64,000 bases of DNA, from assembly GCA_964503085.1 (NCBI GenBank), contig CAZCYQ010000010.1, forward strand, positions 15,586 through 79,585, in the 5' to 3' direction. The notes below the pieces were generated by a model. That model did not search any database, was not told the origin of the DNA, and was given only the letters and a program-made list of their open reading frames with translations. Below, one piece after another: positions 52,410 to 62,073 of the stretch (position 1 is its first letter; each line of letters opens with the position of its first letter). A program made the translations under genes and the position numbers. Source of the stretch: Bin80 sp964503085 (GTDB taxonomy: Bacteria > Bacteroidota > Rhodothermia > Rhodothermales > Bin80).

Positions 52410-54511
52410 GAATCGTCCAGAAGGTCGTGGAGAATCGATATGGCTGCTTCGGCAATGACTGTACCAGGCCCGAAAACAGCCTTAACTCCTGCATCATTGA
52501 GCAATGCATAATCCTCTGATGGAATTATACCACCTACAACGACCAGGATGTCTTCCCGTTGATCGTGGGATAGGGCTTTTGTAAGCTCTGGTACTAAGGT
52601 TCGGTGGGCGCCAGCAAGGCTGGAGATGCCTATAATATGGACATCGTTTTCGAGGGCCTGACGGGCAACCTCCTTAGGAGACTGGAATAATGGACCTATA
52701 TCAACATCAAATCCCAGGTCGGCAAACGCTGTTGCGATCACACGGGCCCCCCGATCGTGGCCATCAAGTCCGAGTTTGGCCACCAGAATCCGCGGGCGGC
52801 GTCCGGTGCGGTGTGCAAACTTGTCCGTGAGCAACCGTGCACGCTTTGTAGGTTCGTCTGATTGCATAACAGCGGAGTAAATACCGGTTGCGGTTTCGTT
52901 GCGGGCGGTATGGCGACCAAAGACGGTCTCCAGTGCACTGGTAATCTCACCTAGAGTTGCGCGTGCGCGTGCAGCTTCCAGCGCAACCTCCAGAAGATTG
53001 GATCCTTCTTGCGCTGCCGTGCACAGGCTTGCCAGGGAGTGTTTTACACGATGTTCATCACGTGATTTCTTGAGCTCGTTGAGTCGGGCGGACTGGTTCA
53101 GGAGCACTTCTTCATTGTTTATTCTAAGGAGCGATATTTTGTTCGAAGATTCTGAGTGGAAGGCATTCACGCCCACAATAATCTCTTCTCCCTTATCTAT
53201 GCGTGCCTGTCTGATGGCGGCGGCTTGTTCAATTCGCATCTTGGGAAGCCCATTCGCGATGGCTTTGGTCATTCCTCCCATGGATTCGATTTCCTGGATG
53301 TGCTTCCAGACCTTCTCTATTAACTTGTGTGTAAGATGCTCAATTACGTAGGAGCCTCCCCATGGATCAATAGCATGCGTCAATTGTGACTCTTCCCGTA
53401 GTACGAGTTGGGTATTGCGTGCAATTCTGGCAGCATTAGCAGATGGAAGCGCAAGTGCTTCATCCAGTGCATTGGTGTGTAGGGATTGTGTTTGCCCACA
53501 AACAGCAGATAATGCCTCCAGTGTCGTGCGGGCTACATTATTATAGGGTTTCTGTGCGGTCAGACTGTATCCAGATGTCTGGCAATGCATGCGCAGGGCC
53601 ATAGACTTGGGATTCTTGGGAGCAAATGGCTTGATGAGCCGTGCCCATAGTACCCGTGCAGCCCTGAGCTTGGCAATCTCGACTAGGTGATCCATGCCAA
53701 TCCCGAAGAAGAATGAAAGCCGCGGTGCAAAGTTATCAATCCCTAGGCCTCGGCTTAGGCCGGTACGCACATATTCCAGGCCATTGGCAAGTGTATACGC
53801 AAGCTCAAGGTCAGCGGGGGCACCTGCCTCGTGCATATGATAGCCGCTAACGGACACAGTATTGAATCGAGGCATATTCCGGGCACACCATTCAATGATA
53901 TCCCCTGTAATGCGCATTGATGGGGTGGGGGGATAGATGTATGTATTACGCACCATAAACTCTTTCAGAATATCATTCTGAATGGTGCCACTGAGCCGCT
54001 GGGGGCTTACTTGGGACGACTCTGCTGCGACAATAAAAAACGCCATGACCGGCAAGACAGCGCCATTCATGGTCATAGACACACTCATCTTTGAGAGGGG
54101 AATCCCTGCGAAGAGCACTTTCATATCCTCCACGCTGTCAATCGCAACGCCGGCCTGTCCTACATCCCCGCGAGCGATTGGATGATCGGAGTCATAGCCT
54201 CTATGTGTTGGAAGGTCGAAAGCTACCGACAGACCACGTTGTCCGGCCGCAAGTGCTTTTCTGTAGAATGCATTTGAGTCTTCTGCGGTGGAAAACCCGG
54301 CATATTGCCGAATTGTCCATGGACGACCAGCGTACATTGATGCGTAGGGCCCGCGCAGAAAGGGCGGTAGACCTGCCGCATAATCCAGGTGCGCGCATGC
54401 TTCAAGATCAACAGCATCGCAAGTACGGGTTTGGTCCTGATCCCGGCGATCAATTGGAATGGAGACGCTGGATCTTCGGTACGGAATGGAGGAAAAGTCA
54501 GGCCGCATCAC
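52406..54511 (-). CDS. mutB: Methylmalonyl-CoA mutase large subunit
   Basis: A 701-aa adenosylcobalamin enzyme interconverting methylmalonyl-CoA and succinyl-CoA. The TIM-barrel half has SVAFDLPTHRGYDSDHP, SVSMTMNGAVLPVMAFF and SVSGYHMHEAGA. The C-terminal B12-binding domain has the base-off motif LGLDGHDRGARVIA and GISSLAGAHRTLVPEL. It overlaps mutA by 14 bp and meaB by 4 bp. Together they handle propionyl-CoA or feed carbon between succinate and propionate. Confidence 0.96.
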   Translation of the reverse strand: MMRPDFSSIPYRRSSVSIPIDRRDQDQTRTCDAVDLEACAHLDYAAGLPPFLRGPYASMYAGRPWTIRQYAGFSTAEDSNAFYRKALAAGQRGLSVAFDLPTHRGYDSDHPIARGDVGQAGVAIDSVEDMKVLFAGIPLSKMSVSMTMNGAVLPVMAFFIVAAESSQVSPQRLSGTIQNDILKEFMVRNTYIYPPTPSMRITGDIIEWCARNMPRFNTVSVSGYHMHEAGAPADLELAYTLANGLEYVRTGLSRGLGIDNFAPRLSFFFGIGMDHLVEIAKLRAARVLWARLIKPFAPKNPKSMALRMHCQTSGYSLTAQKPYNNVARTTLEALSAVCGQTQSLHTNALDEALALPSANAARIARNTQLVLREESQLTHAIDPWGGSYVIEHLTHKLIEKVWKHIQEIESMGGMTKAIANGLPKMRIEQAAAIRQARIDKGEEIIVGVNAFHSESSNKISLLRINNEEVLLNQSARLNELKKSRDEHRVKHSLASLCTAAQEGSNLLEVALEAARARATLGEITSALETVFGRHTARNETATGIYSAVMQSDEPTKRARLLTDKFAHRTGRRPRILVAKLGLDGHDRGARVIATAFADLGFDVDIGPLFQSPKEVARQALENDVHIIGISSLAGAHRTLVPELTKALSHDQREDILVVVGGIIPSEDYALLNDAGVKAVFGPGTVIAEAAISILHDLLDDS

Positions 54512-55919
54512 TATCGAATAATTGCAATAGTTGATCCGCCGCCAGATGCAGTGGATCGCCGGAAGTGAGCGAAATCTGTTCCTCTCGGGTATTCTGAGCT
54601 GTGAACCCCGTTGGAGTTTTCGTTATTACTATGTCGGCTGGTTGATTTTGAATATCACAGGTACACAAACTCAAAAGTCGGTGAAGCCATGGATCATGTT
54701 CTCCCTGAATCTCAATTCGCGGTTTTTTCGTGAGTGCCTTTGCTCGTAGTCGTATGGATTCAAGGGGAGCAGCAAGGCTGTTCGGGCGGATGGCTGCCTC
54801 GGGTATGTCAGGAGATAGGTACGTATTAACGCCTACAACCACATCGACTCCCGAAAGCACTGCGGCATTTCGCTGATTGTGTGCGTGCTGGATTTGCTTT
54901 TCTATCCAATTCCATGACAGACCAAATCCGCCTCTTTGTTCAATCTGTTGGAAGAGTTGCCATGAAGCGGCTCCTAGGGCATCCGTCAGATGTTCTGTCA
55001 TCCAAGCGCCTGCAGCAGCATCTGCGGCAACTCCGAGTCGTCCCTCGCAGCGCATAAGTTGCTGCATTTGGAGCCCGAGATCAGCGTCCGGAGTTGCGAC
55101 CACATCGCATCCACCCAGTATAGCGGCAACACATTGCAAGGTCTGTCGGATAAGATGTGTTTCCGGGTCCAGGGCCGATTCGTAACGTCGGCTGGGAACT
55201 CCGACTATGTTTATTTTCTGCGATTGGATTTTATATGCATCAAGAACCCCGGCAGCACCCACACGCAATGCGCGGAGGCGGGCAATATCCAAGAGATAAC
55301 GCTCACCAACAGGCACAATGAAGTACAGATGTTCAGTTGCAAAGCCTGAGCCAACTTCTGCCAGAAGGTCCGACAGTTGTGCTAGCGCACAAGCCAGCTC
55401 CTGAACATGGGTCGCACCTTGTTCATGCCAAGGCTCGAGGCTAATGCGCAGTGTCCACAGGCGAGTACCTTCCGCCATATCCAGGATTTGACAGACGGGG
55501 TGCACGGAAGAGATATCAACGGCTCCCCGGAGGTCCTCCGGTGCATACCCTTTACTGGCTGTACGCGCACGAAGTGTTTTGAGCAACTTGGGTGTTGCGC
55601 CTCTTCCACGAAAAAAAAGAGGGATTGTACCGATAGGTAAATCTTCCGGTAGTTTGACATTTTCCTCTGACAGATTGAATCCCAGCGCCTCAGCGCCTGC
55701 AAGCTGCGCGCGCACCGCATCCTTCATCTCCACATCTGCACGAATAAGCCATTCACGGTGATCAAAGATGTGTTTGGGCGGAGGCTTGTCGCGTCGGTAG
55801 TAAGGACGAACGTTTATCTCCTCAATGGGATGCCAGTTCAGGTGTTGTGGAATCAGTTTGTCCCAATCCTGATCGGAAACCGGTGGGAAGTGACTCAGTA
55901 AATCCAGGGGTTCTTTCAT
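54498..55919 (-). CDS. mutA: Methylmalonyl-CoA mutase small subunit
   Basis: A 473-aa non-catalytic subunit homologous to the mutase barrel (HLNWHPIEEINVRPYYRRD, ATPDADLGLQMQQLM, EQRGGFGLSWNWIEKQIQ). It is shorter than many MutA proteins (about 620 aa) and lacks a clear C-terminal B12-like domain, so only the barrel part is kept. It is the first gene of the mutA-mutB-meaB operon. Confidence 0.9.
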   Translation of the reverse strand: MKEPLDLLSHFPPVSDQDWDKLIPQHLNWHPIEEINVRPYYRRDKPPPKHIFDHREWLIRADVEMKDAVRAQLAGAEALGFNLSEENVKLPEDLPIGTIPLFFRGRGATPKLLKTLRARTASKGYAPEDLRGAVDISSVHPVCQILDMAEGTRLWTLRISLEPWHEQGATHVQELACALAQLSDLLAEVGSGFATEHLYFIVPVGERYLLDIARLRALRVGAAGVLDAYKIQSQKINIVGVPSRRYESALDPETHLIRQTLQCVAAILGGCDVVATPDADLGLQMQQLMRCEGRLGVAADAAAGAWMTEHLTDALGAASWQLFQQIEQRGGFGLSWNWIEKQIQHAHNQRNAAVLSGVDVVVGVNTYLSPDIPEAAIRPNSLAAPLESIRLRAKALTKKPRIEIQGEHDPWLHRLLSLCTCDIQNQPADIVITKTPTGFTAQNTREEQISLTSGDPLHLAADQLLQLFDSDAA

Positions 55920-55929
55920 TGCAGATGCA

Positions 55930-56463
55930 TTACAGTAGGCCTCGATGAAGTCTCACCAGATCAAAGATGGCAATCCCATACGCTACGGCTACGTTCATGG
56001 ACTGTTTTGCGCCATACTGTTGAATCTCCAGTGCGCATTCTGCTTTAGCTAAAAGCTCTTCATCAACGCCGGAGAGTTCATTACCCACTATCAGGCAAAG
56101 AGGAAATTTCTCCCGGGCAACGGCAGTTGTCGGAGTCGGAGTGTCGGTAAGCTCCAGGACGGCAACCGTATATCCTGATTTACGCAAGTCGTCGATTGTG
56201 CTTGCGGCGTTTTGTTTGTATTCCCATGGTACAGTATCCTGCGCACCCAGTGCTGCCTTGTGAATATGTGGATTTTCTGGGGTTGGTGTAATTCCGGTAA
56301 GTATTATACGTTCAATAAGCGCAGCGTCGGAAGTGCGAAAAATGGATCCCACATTATGCACCGAACGCACGTTATCCAGTACAACGGTGATCGGGTGGCG
56401 AGGAACTAATCGAACGGTACTGGCAGATACCCGACTAATTTCTTCATGACGAAGTTTTCGCAT
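55930..56463 (-). CDS. TrmH/SpoU-family RNA 2'-O-methyltransferase
   Basis: A 177-aa SPOUT methyltransferase with the three family motifs: VVLDNVRSVHNVGSIFRTSDA, FPLCLIVGNELSGVDEELL and IQQYGAKQSMNVAVAYGIAIF. The RNA target (tRNA or rRNA position) cannot be told. The ATG at 56463 lies only 10 bp from the GTG start of the divergent cmk gene. It is followed 10 bp later by mutA. Confidence 0.88.
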   Translation of the reverse strand: MRKLRHEEISRVSASTVRLVPRHPITVVLDNVRSVHNVGSIFRTSDAALIERIILTGITPTPENPHIHKAALGAQDTVPWEYKQNAASTIDDLRKSGYTVAVLELTDTPTPTTAVAREKFPLCLIVGNELSGVDEELLAKAECALEIQQYGAKQSMNVAVAYGIAIFDLVRLHRGLL

Positions 56464-56473
56464 CAAAGATTAA

Positions 56474-57151
56474 GTGATTATAGCCATTGACGGTCCAGCA
56501 GCGTCTGGCAAGAGCAGCACTGCACGCGGCGTTGCCGCAGCTGCGGGGTTTGTATTTATGGACTCTGGCCTTATTTATCGGGCCGTAGCATTGGGGTTCC
56601 TGAAAACTGGACTGGAAAGTACCGAGGATGATGCCGAGATCAGCCTGCAGCGATTCCAGATTGATATCACCTGCGTAGAAAGTCACATGCATGTGCATAT
56701 AGATGGAGTAGATGTAACGGCAGAATTACATACGCCCCAAATTACCGAAATGGCCAGTCAGGTTGCCGCGCTGAAAAATGTTCGGAGTCGTCTTTTTGGT
56801 CTTCAGCGTGGGTTTGGTGACCGATATGGTATTAATCCCGGCATTGTTGCGGTAGGTCGTGACATGGGCACGGTAGTATTTCCGCATGCTGATTTGAAAT
56901 TCTTTATAACTGCCTCACTTGCAGTGCGGGCGCAGCGTCGGCTAATCGAGTTCCATCAAGTGGGTGAAACCCCCTCATTTGAATCCGTGCTTCGGGCGAT
57001 AGCTGAACGGGACCGCCAAGACTCAGAACGAAAGGTTGCTCCAATGAAAAAAGCCTTGGATGCAGTTATGATTGAAACGGACAAGTTAACGCTTGCTGAC
57101 CAGATTGACATGATTCTCGGTCATGTCCTGGAACAATCAGCTTCGAAGTAG
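56474..57151 (+). CDS. cmk: Cytidylate kinase
   Basis: A 225-aa kinase phosphorylating CMP/dCMP. The N-terminus IIAIDGPAASGKSSTARGVA carries the P-loop, and VAVGRDMGTVVFPHADLKFF and the RDRQDSERKVAPMKKA region are typical. Translation must begin at the GTG at 56474 because the preceding in-frame codon is a stop. It precedes the S1 gene, the usual cmk-rpsA order. Confidence 0.95.
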   Translation: MIIAIDGPAASGKSSTARGVAAAAGFVFMDSGLIYRAVALGFLKTGLESTEDDAEISLQRFQIDITCVESHMHVHIDGVDVTAELHTPQITEMASQVAALKNVRSRLFGLQRGFGDRYGINPGIVAVGRDMGTVVFPHADLKFFITASLAVRAQRRLIEFHQVGETPSFESVLRAIAERDRQDSERKVAPMKKALDAVMIETDKLTLADQIDMILGHVLEQSASK

Positions 57152-57308
57152 ATAAAATTTTGGCTGGTATGGTACGCGTGTTCACGCCTAGCGTCTGATT
57201 CCCAGCACGTTGTACCCATTCAAAATTTCAAACCCCCGTCCGATGTCTTCTGTAGGGGAGCCGCAGAGCATATCTAACATCGGGCCTAGGCGCACTTAGT
57301 GCACGTAT

Positions 57309-59867
57309 ATGTCAAAAGAACAATTAGGAGCAGAAACTCCAGCCGAAGAATCACAGGAGAGCCTTGTTCAACCCTCCGTTGCCTCCGAGAATGATACCCT
57401 TGGGGAGACCAAGGATGTTCCTGCTGATCCACCAACTTCTGAGTCCGGCAAGGCACCGGAAGCAACAGCTGAGCCGGAGGGATCGGAGGAGAGCGAGGAC
57501 AGCCCTGCCGATTCAGCAAACACTGAATCCGATCAGGCACCAGAAGCAACAACTGAACCAGAAGCACCGGAGGCGAGTGAGGACAGTCCTGCCGATTCAG
57601 CTAATACTGAATCCGATCAGGTGCCGGAGGCAACAGTCGAACCGGAAGCACCGGAGGCGAGCGAGGACAGTCCTGCCGATTCAGCTAATACTGAATCCGA
57701 TCAGGTGCCGGAGGCAACAGTCGAACCGGAAGCATCGGGGGTGGGCGAGGACAGCCCTTCTGATCCAACAGTTTCTGAAACCGATCAGGCGCCGGAAGCA
57801 ACAACTGAACCAGAAGCACCGGAGGTGAGTGAGGATAGCCCTGCTGATCCAACAGGTTCTGAATCCGATCAGACGCCGGAGGCAACAGCTGAACCGGAAG
57901 CATCGGAGGTGAGTGAGGATAGCCCTCCTGATCCAACGGGTTCTGAATCTGATCAGGCGCCGGAGGCAACAGCTGAACCGGAGGCATCGGAGACAGAAGA
58001 AGAAGCACAGGTATCTGCAGACTCTGAGGATATCGATCAAGGCGTGGAGCGGATTGGATACACCGGTGATATTTTGGGAGACACCGTCCCGCTATCTGAA
58101 CTTAATGAGCGACAAGAGACGAGTGAAGCAGAGCAGATACGGGCTGAGGAATTGACACAGCTCATTGATGCCTCTCTCAGCGACGTTGTGAAAGATGAGA
58201 TTATCACTGGACAGATTATTTCGGTTAGTGATAAGGATGTTGTTATTGATATCGGATTCAAGAGTGACGGCATCATCCCGAGGAATGAATTTGAGGGCGA
58301 AGTCAATCCGGGAGACACGCTCGAAGTGTATGTCGAACGGCTCGAAAACTACCATGGCCAGCTCCAGCTCAGCAAAGAGAGAGCAGAGAAAGTCCGTCGT
58401 TGGGAGCGAATTGAACATGCATTCGAGAATGGGACGGTACTGGAAGGGACAATAACCCGTCGTATTAAGGGAGGAATGATTGTTGATCTCATTGACGGTT
58501 TAGAGGCATTTTTGCCGGGATCCCAGATCGATATGCGACCCGTACGTGATTTTGATTCCTACCTCGATCGCAAAATGGAATTCAAGATCGTCAAGATCAA
58601 TGCCGACAACGAAAACGTAGTCGTTTCACATAAGGCACTCATTGAACGCGACCTTGCTTCACAGCGTGAGAGTATTCTCTCCACGATGGAAGCCGGACAA
58701 GTCCTAGAAGGAGTTGCCAAAAACATCACGAACTTTGGCGTATTTGTTGATCTTGGCGGCGTAGATGGCCTGTTGCACATAACAGATCTCACCTGGGGAC
58801 GCGTATCTCATCCGACAGAGGTGGTTACTCTTGATGAAAACCTGAAAGTCGTTGTACTTGACTATGATAAAGACCGGCAGCGCATATCGCTAGGGCTTAA
58901 GCAGCTTCAGCCGCATCCCTGGGAGAATATTGAGGAGCGGTATAAACCAGGGGATGTCGTGGAAGGCAAGGTCGTTTCCATAACAGACTATGGTGCATTC
59001 CTCGAGATAGAGCAGGGTATTGAGGGACTCGTGCATGTATCAGAGATGAGCTGGACGGGGCATATCCGACATCCTTCGCAGCATGTTTCGCTCGGCCAGG
59101 TCGTGAAAGTGTCCGTGCTGAGTATTGATCACAGCACGAAAAAGATATCACTCGGCATGAAGCAGTTCGAGACGAACCCATGGGAGGGCATTTCGATGCG
59201 CTACCCCCCAGGTACGGTGCTTCGTGGCCGTGTACGGAATATTACTCACTTTGGCGTTTTTGTTGAGATCGAACCCGGAATTGACGGCTTGGTGCATGTA
59301 TCTGATCTGTCCTGGACAAAAACGATTCGCCATCCTAGTGAGATCGTTAAGAAGAGACAGGAACTATCGGTCGTCGTGCTTGATGTCGATGAGAAACGTC
59401 AACGAATTGCACTTGGTCATAAACAGATCGAGACGAACCCGTGGACAAATCTCGCAACGGTCTATGAAGCGGGTACAGACCACAAAGCCAAGGTTGTACG
59501 GGTTGAGCGGAAAGGGTTGACCGTGGAATTACCTCTTGAGGTTGAAGCTTTTGTACCCATCCGTGAGCTCAAGAACAAGTCCAGTACAGGCTTCCCTCCG
59601 TACCAGGAGGGGGATGAGATTGATGTGCGGGTGATCCGGTTGGATGCGGGTCAGAAAGAGATTGTGATGAGCGAAACGGCCAAGGAGCGGCAGGAAAAGG
59701 CTAAAATCGAAGAGAGTGAACGTGAGGCAAAGCGCGCAGTACACCGCGAAGAGGCAAAAGCTGTTCGTCAGCATGCCAAGCGTGAAAAGGCCACAAGTGG
59801 ACCAACTACGATTGGAGAGCTAAGTGGACTGGAATCACTCAAAAAGCTTAATGACGAAGCGAGCTAA
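57309..59867 (+). CDS. rpsA: 30S ribosomal protein S1 with acidic repeat extension
   Basis: An 852-aa protein. The C-terminal 570 residues hold six S1 RNA-binding domains, for example GQIISVSDKDVVIDIGFKSD, NITNFGVFVDLGGVDGLLHI, SITDYGAFLEIEQGIEGLVH and NITHFGVFVEIEPGIDGLVH. The C-terminus is a charged helix. Before them, residues 45-232 are seven tandem 28-residue repeats of the form ESDQxPEATxEPEAxExSED followed by SPADxxxx, extremely acidic and probably disordered. Typical bacterial S1 is about 550-600 aa, so the extension is unusual. S1 binds mRNA leaders and starts translation on the 30S subunit. Confidence 0.94.
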   Translation: MSKEQLGAETPAEESQESLVQPSVASENDTLGETKDVPADPPTSESGKAPEATAEPEGSEESEDSPADSANTESDQAPEATTEPEAPEASEDSPADSANTESDQVPEATVEPEAPEASEDSPADSANTESDQVPEATVEPEASGVGEDSPSDPTVSETDQAPEATTEPEAPEVSEDSPADPTGSESDQTPEATAEPEASEVSEDSPPDPTGSESDQAPEATAEPEASETEEEAQVSADSEDIDQGVERIGYTGDILGDTVPLSELNERQETSEAEQIRAEELTQLIDASLSDVVKDEIITGQIISVSDKDVVIDIGFKSDGIIPRNEFEGEVNPGDTLEVYVERLENYHGQLQLSKERAEKVRRWERIEHAFENGTVLEGTITRRIKGGMIVDLIDGLEAFLPGSQIDMRPVRDFDSYLDRKMEFKIVKINADNENVVVSHKALIERDLASQRESILSTMEAGQVLEGVAKNITNFGVFVDLGGVDGLLHITDLTWGRVSHPTEVVTLDENLKVVVLDYDKDRQRISLGLKQLQPHPWENIEERYKPGDVVEGKVVSITDYGAFLEIEQGIEGLVHVSEMSWTGHIRHPSQHVSLGQVVKVSVLSIDHSTKKISLGMKQFETNPWEGISMRYPPGTVLRGRVRNITHFGVFVEIEPGIDGLVHVSDLSWTKTIRHPSEIVKKRQELSVVVLDVDEKRQRIALGHKQIETNPWTNLATVYEAGTDHKAKVVRVERKGLTVELPLEVEAFVPIRELKNKSSTGFPPYQEGDEIDVRVIRLDAGQKEIVMSETAKERQEKAKIEESEREAKRAVHREEAKAVRQHAKREKATSGPTTIGELSGLESLKKLNDEAS
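57441..58028 (+). repeat. 84-bp coding tandem repeats inside rpsA
   Basis: Seven consecutive 84-bp units encode the acidic 28-residue repeats. Units two to four are nearly identical at DNA level (shared words such as GACAGTCCTGCCGATTCAGC), which points to recent expansion. The last unit degenerates into EASETEEEAQ. Confidence 0.88.
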
Positions 59868-59985
59868 CACTTCCACAATTGACGAGTAAAAATCACAGGA
59901 GGTACTGCTCAATATCACAGTGCTGTTGTTTCGATGAATATTGGAAACGCAAATAAGTATTCATACTCAGCGGTATAGAAGGACC

Positions 59986-60354
59986 ATGCGAAAAAGGAAT
60001 CGCATATGCAAGTTTGAGGATTGTCACGTTCCTGTTCGGGCCAGAGGTTTCTGCCAGGGACATTACCGGCAGTATATGAATGGCCGGAAATTGAGGCCTC
60101 TTCGTGGCCGTCTCAAGCTGGAGAGATGTCTGTATGAAGATTGCGACATTTATGCTGTATCCCGTGGGATGTGTAGTGGGCATTATGCGCAGTACCGCAG
60201 GGGGCTGCCATTGAGTGGACTATTTGCGCGCTCTAAGCGGAAATGCAGTTTTGAGGAATGTGACCGCAAACACCGTGCAAAGGGATACTGCGGCGTCCAT
60301 TACCAGCAGCATAAACGAGGCAAAAAGCTGACTCCTATTAGAGCAAGGCAGTAA
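59986..60354 (+). CDS. Small protein with three C-x4-C-x9-C-x2-H zinc-knuckle repeats
   Basis: A 122-aa basic protein. The start at 59986 follows AGAAGGACC; an upstream TTG at 59941 is less likely. Three repeats have the exact pattern C-x4-C-x9-C-x2-H-Y: CKFEDC...GFCQGHYRQY, CLYEDC...GMCSGHYAQY and CSFEEC...GYCGVHYQQH, each followed by a basic G-x-x-L stretch and spaced 20-21 residues apart. Single knuckles of this type occur at the front of phage-type HNH nucleases (established knowledge), but no HNH motif is present here. It probably binds zinc and nucleic acid. It follows rpsA after about 120 bp; no family name is assigned. Confidence 0.75.
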   Translation: MRKRNRICKFEDCHVPVRARGFCQGHYRQYMNGRKLRPLRGRLKLERCLYEDCDIYAVSRGMCSGHYAQYRRGLPLSGLFARSKRKCSFEECDRKHRAKGYCGVHYQQHKRGKKLTPIRARQ

Positions 60355-60396
60355 ATCCTACTTTGGCAATCTTTATCATGGATTAGGAAATAGATC

Positions 60397-60427
60397 TGCC
60401 AAGTTTCGAAGAGGAAACTACTTGGCA
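60397..60427 (+). terminator. Hairpin after the zinc-knuckle gene
   Basis: TGCCAAG and CTTGGCA form a 7-bp stem around an inner TTTC/GAAA stem, 40 bp after the stop. No strong T-run follows, so terminator function is uncertain. Confidence 0.35.
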
Positions 60428-60543
60428 TCCTTGCTCTGCTTTCCGAGGTCTGAGATTAGGGCGAATGGCGCTGCAAAAATGCCCAAGCTCACGCAATTAA
60501 TATTTCACCTGTATAAGTTTTGTTTAAGTGCCAGCGCACCGGG

Positions 60544-62073
60544 ATGAACACACACACCCTTCTTGATTCTCTTGGAATAGCGGGCCGAGGGCCCGGATTG
60601 GCTATAGGTGCGTCTACACATCTTGGAGGTGCGCCTCCCATGGATGTTTACAGCCCGATTGATGGGAGTCTGATTCAGCAGGTCGGTACCGCAATGCCAG
60701 CAGAGGTAGAGGCGGGTTGTCAGGCTGCAAATGAGGCATTTCTTTCCTGGAGGAGTGTCCCAGGTCCTCGTCGTGGAGAATTGGTCCGACAGTTCGGTCA
60801 ACTACTGCGCGAATACAAGGAAGAATTAGGGGCATTGGTCACCCTGGAGGCAGGCAAAATCCAATCGGAGGCGGAGGGGGAGGTGCAGGAAATGATTGAT
60901 GTCTGTGATTTTGCCACTGGACTGAGTCGCCAACTTTACGGGCTGACGATTCAAAGCGAACGTCCGCAGCACCGGCTAATGGAGCAATGGCATCCATTGG
61001 GAGCGGTGGGAGTTATCTCAGCATTTAACTTTCCGGTTGCTGTGTGGTCATGGAATGCCGCGCTTGCACTGGTTTGCGGGGATCCAGTCGTTTGGAAACC
61101 CTCCGAGAAAACTCCATTCTGTGCGCTGGCGTGCCATAATCTGCTTGTGAGGGTCATCCGTGACTTTGAGGATGCTCCAGACGCCCTAAGTGTAGTGATC
61201 AACGGTGGTCGGATTGTGGGTGAAGCCCTCGTTGATTCCCCTAAGTTGCCGCTCATTTCGGCAACGGGGTCAATAGCAATGGGGCGGGCTGTGGGTCAAC
61301 GTGTGGCTAAACGCCTCGGTCGGTCATTGTTGGAGTTAGGGGGTAATAATGCACTGATCGTTGCTCCCAGTGCAGACCTGGATCTTGCTGTAAAAGCCAT
61401 TACCTTTGCGGCTGTTGGCACGACAGGGCAGCGTTGTACTACACTGCGCCGCATTATTGTACACAAGAGTATTAAGGCCAAGTTAATTTCACGCCTGCTT
61501 AGTGCGTGGGCATCAATACGCGTAGGGGACCCACGTGACCCGGGAGTTTTGATTGGACCGCTCATTGATAAGGAGGCCGCTATTGCAATGCAGAGAGCAC
61601 TAGAGCTGGCTGTCGAACAGGGGGGATGTGTTCATGGTGGTGGACGCGTAACCACCGGGGTACCTGCAAACGGAGTTTACGTAAATCCCGCCCTCGTTGA
61701 AATTTCTCCAGATGCTCCTATTGTACGGACAGAAACATTTGCTCCAATTTGTTATGTACACGAGTACGACCGGTTGGAAGAGGCAATTGAGATTCAGAAT
61801 GGTGTACCCCAGGGGCTTGCCAGTGCGATATTTACGGATAATGTCCTGGAAGCAGAAATTTTCTGCGGCCCAACCGGCAGTGATTGCGGTATAGCCAATG
61901 TGAACATCGGTACCAGCGGCGCGGAAATCGGTGGAGCATTCGGAGGTGAGAAAGAAACCGGCGGTGGACGCGAAAGCGGTTCAGATGCGTGGAAGAATTA
62001 CATGCGCCGTACCACGAACACTATCAATTATGGCAAAGATCTTCCCTTGGCACAAGGGGTTGAATTTGTTTGA
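60544..62073 (+). CDS. Aldehyde dehydrogenase, ALDH7/aminoadipate-semialdehyde type
   Basis: A 509-aa NAD-dependent dehydrogenase from the start MNTHTLLDSLGI; a short in-frame extension to 60520 is possible. Family signs are VISAFNFPVAVWSWNAALAL, the catalytic Glu in LLELGGNNALIV and the nucleophile Cys in GTTGQRCTTLRRIIVHKS. GTSGAEIGGAFGGEKETGGG is typical of the ALDH7 (antiquitin) branch, which oxidises alpha-aminoadipic semialdehyde in lysine breakdown. It overlaps the aminotransferase gene; together they suggest amino-acid catabolism, though the substrate is inferred. Confidence 0.9.
   Translation: MNTHTLLDSLGIAGRGPGLAIGASTHLGGAPPMDVYSPIDGSLIQQVGTAMPAEVEAGCQAANEAFLSWRSVPGPRRGELVRQFGQLLREYKEELGALVTLEAGKIQSEAEGEVQEMIDVCDFATGLSRQLYGLTIQSERPQHRLMEQWHPLGAVGVISAFNFPVAVWSWNAALALVCGDPVVWKPSEKTPFCALACHNLLVRVIRDFEDAPDALSVVINGGRIVGEALVDSPKLPLISATGSIAMGRAVGQRVAKRLGRSLLELGGNNALIVAPSADLDLAVKAITFAAVGTTGQRCTTLRRIIVHKSIKAKLISRLLSAWASIRVGDPRDPGVLIGPLIDKEAAIAMQRALELAVEQGGCVHGGGRVTTGVPANGVYVNPALVEISPDAPIVRTETFAPICYVHEYDRLEEAIEIQNGVPQGLASAIFTDNVLEAEIFCGPTGSDCGIANVNIGTSGAEIGGAFGGEKETGGGRESGSDAWKNYMRRTTNTINYGKDLPLAQGVEFV

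Noticed and set aside
57669..58040. Long opposite-strand frames rich in Cys, Leu, Pro or Arg inside the rpsA repeats.
   Set aside because: They are reverse-frame shadows of the acidic repeats and only reflect the repeated DNA.
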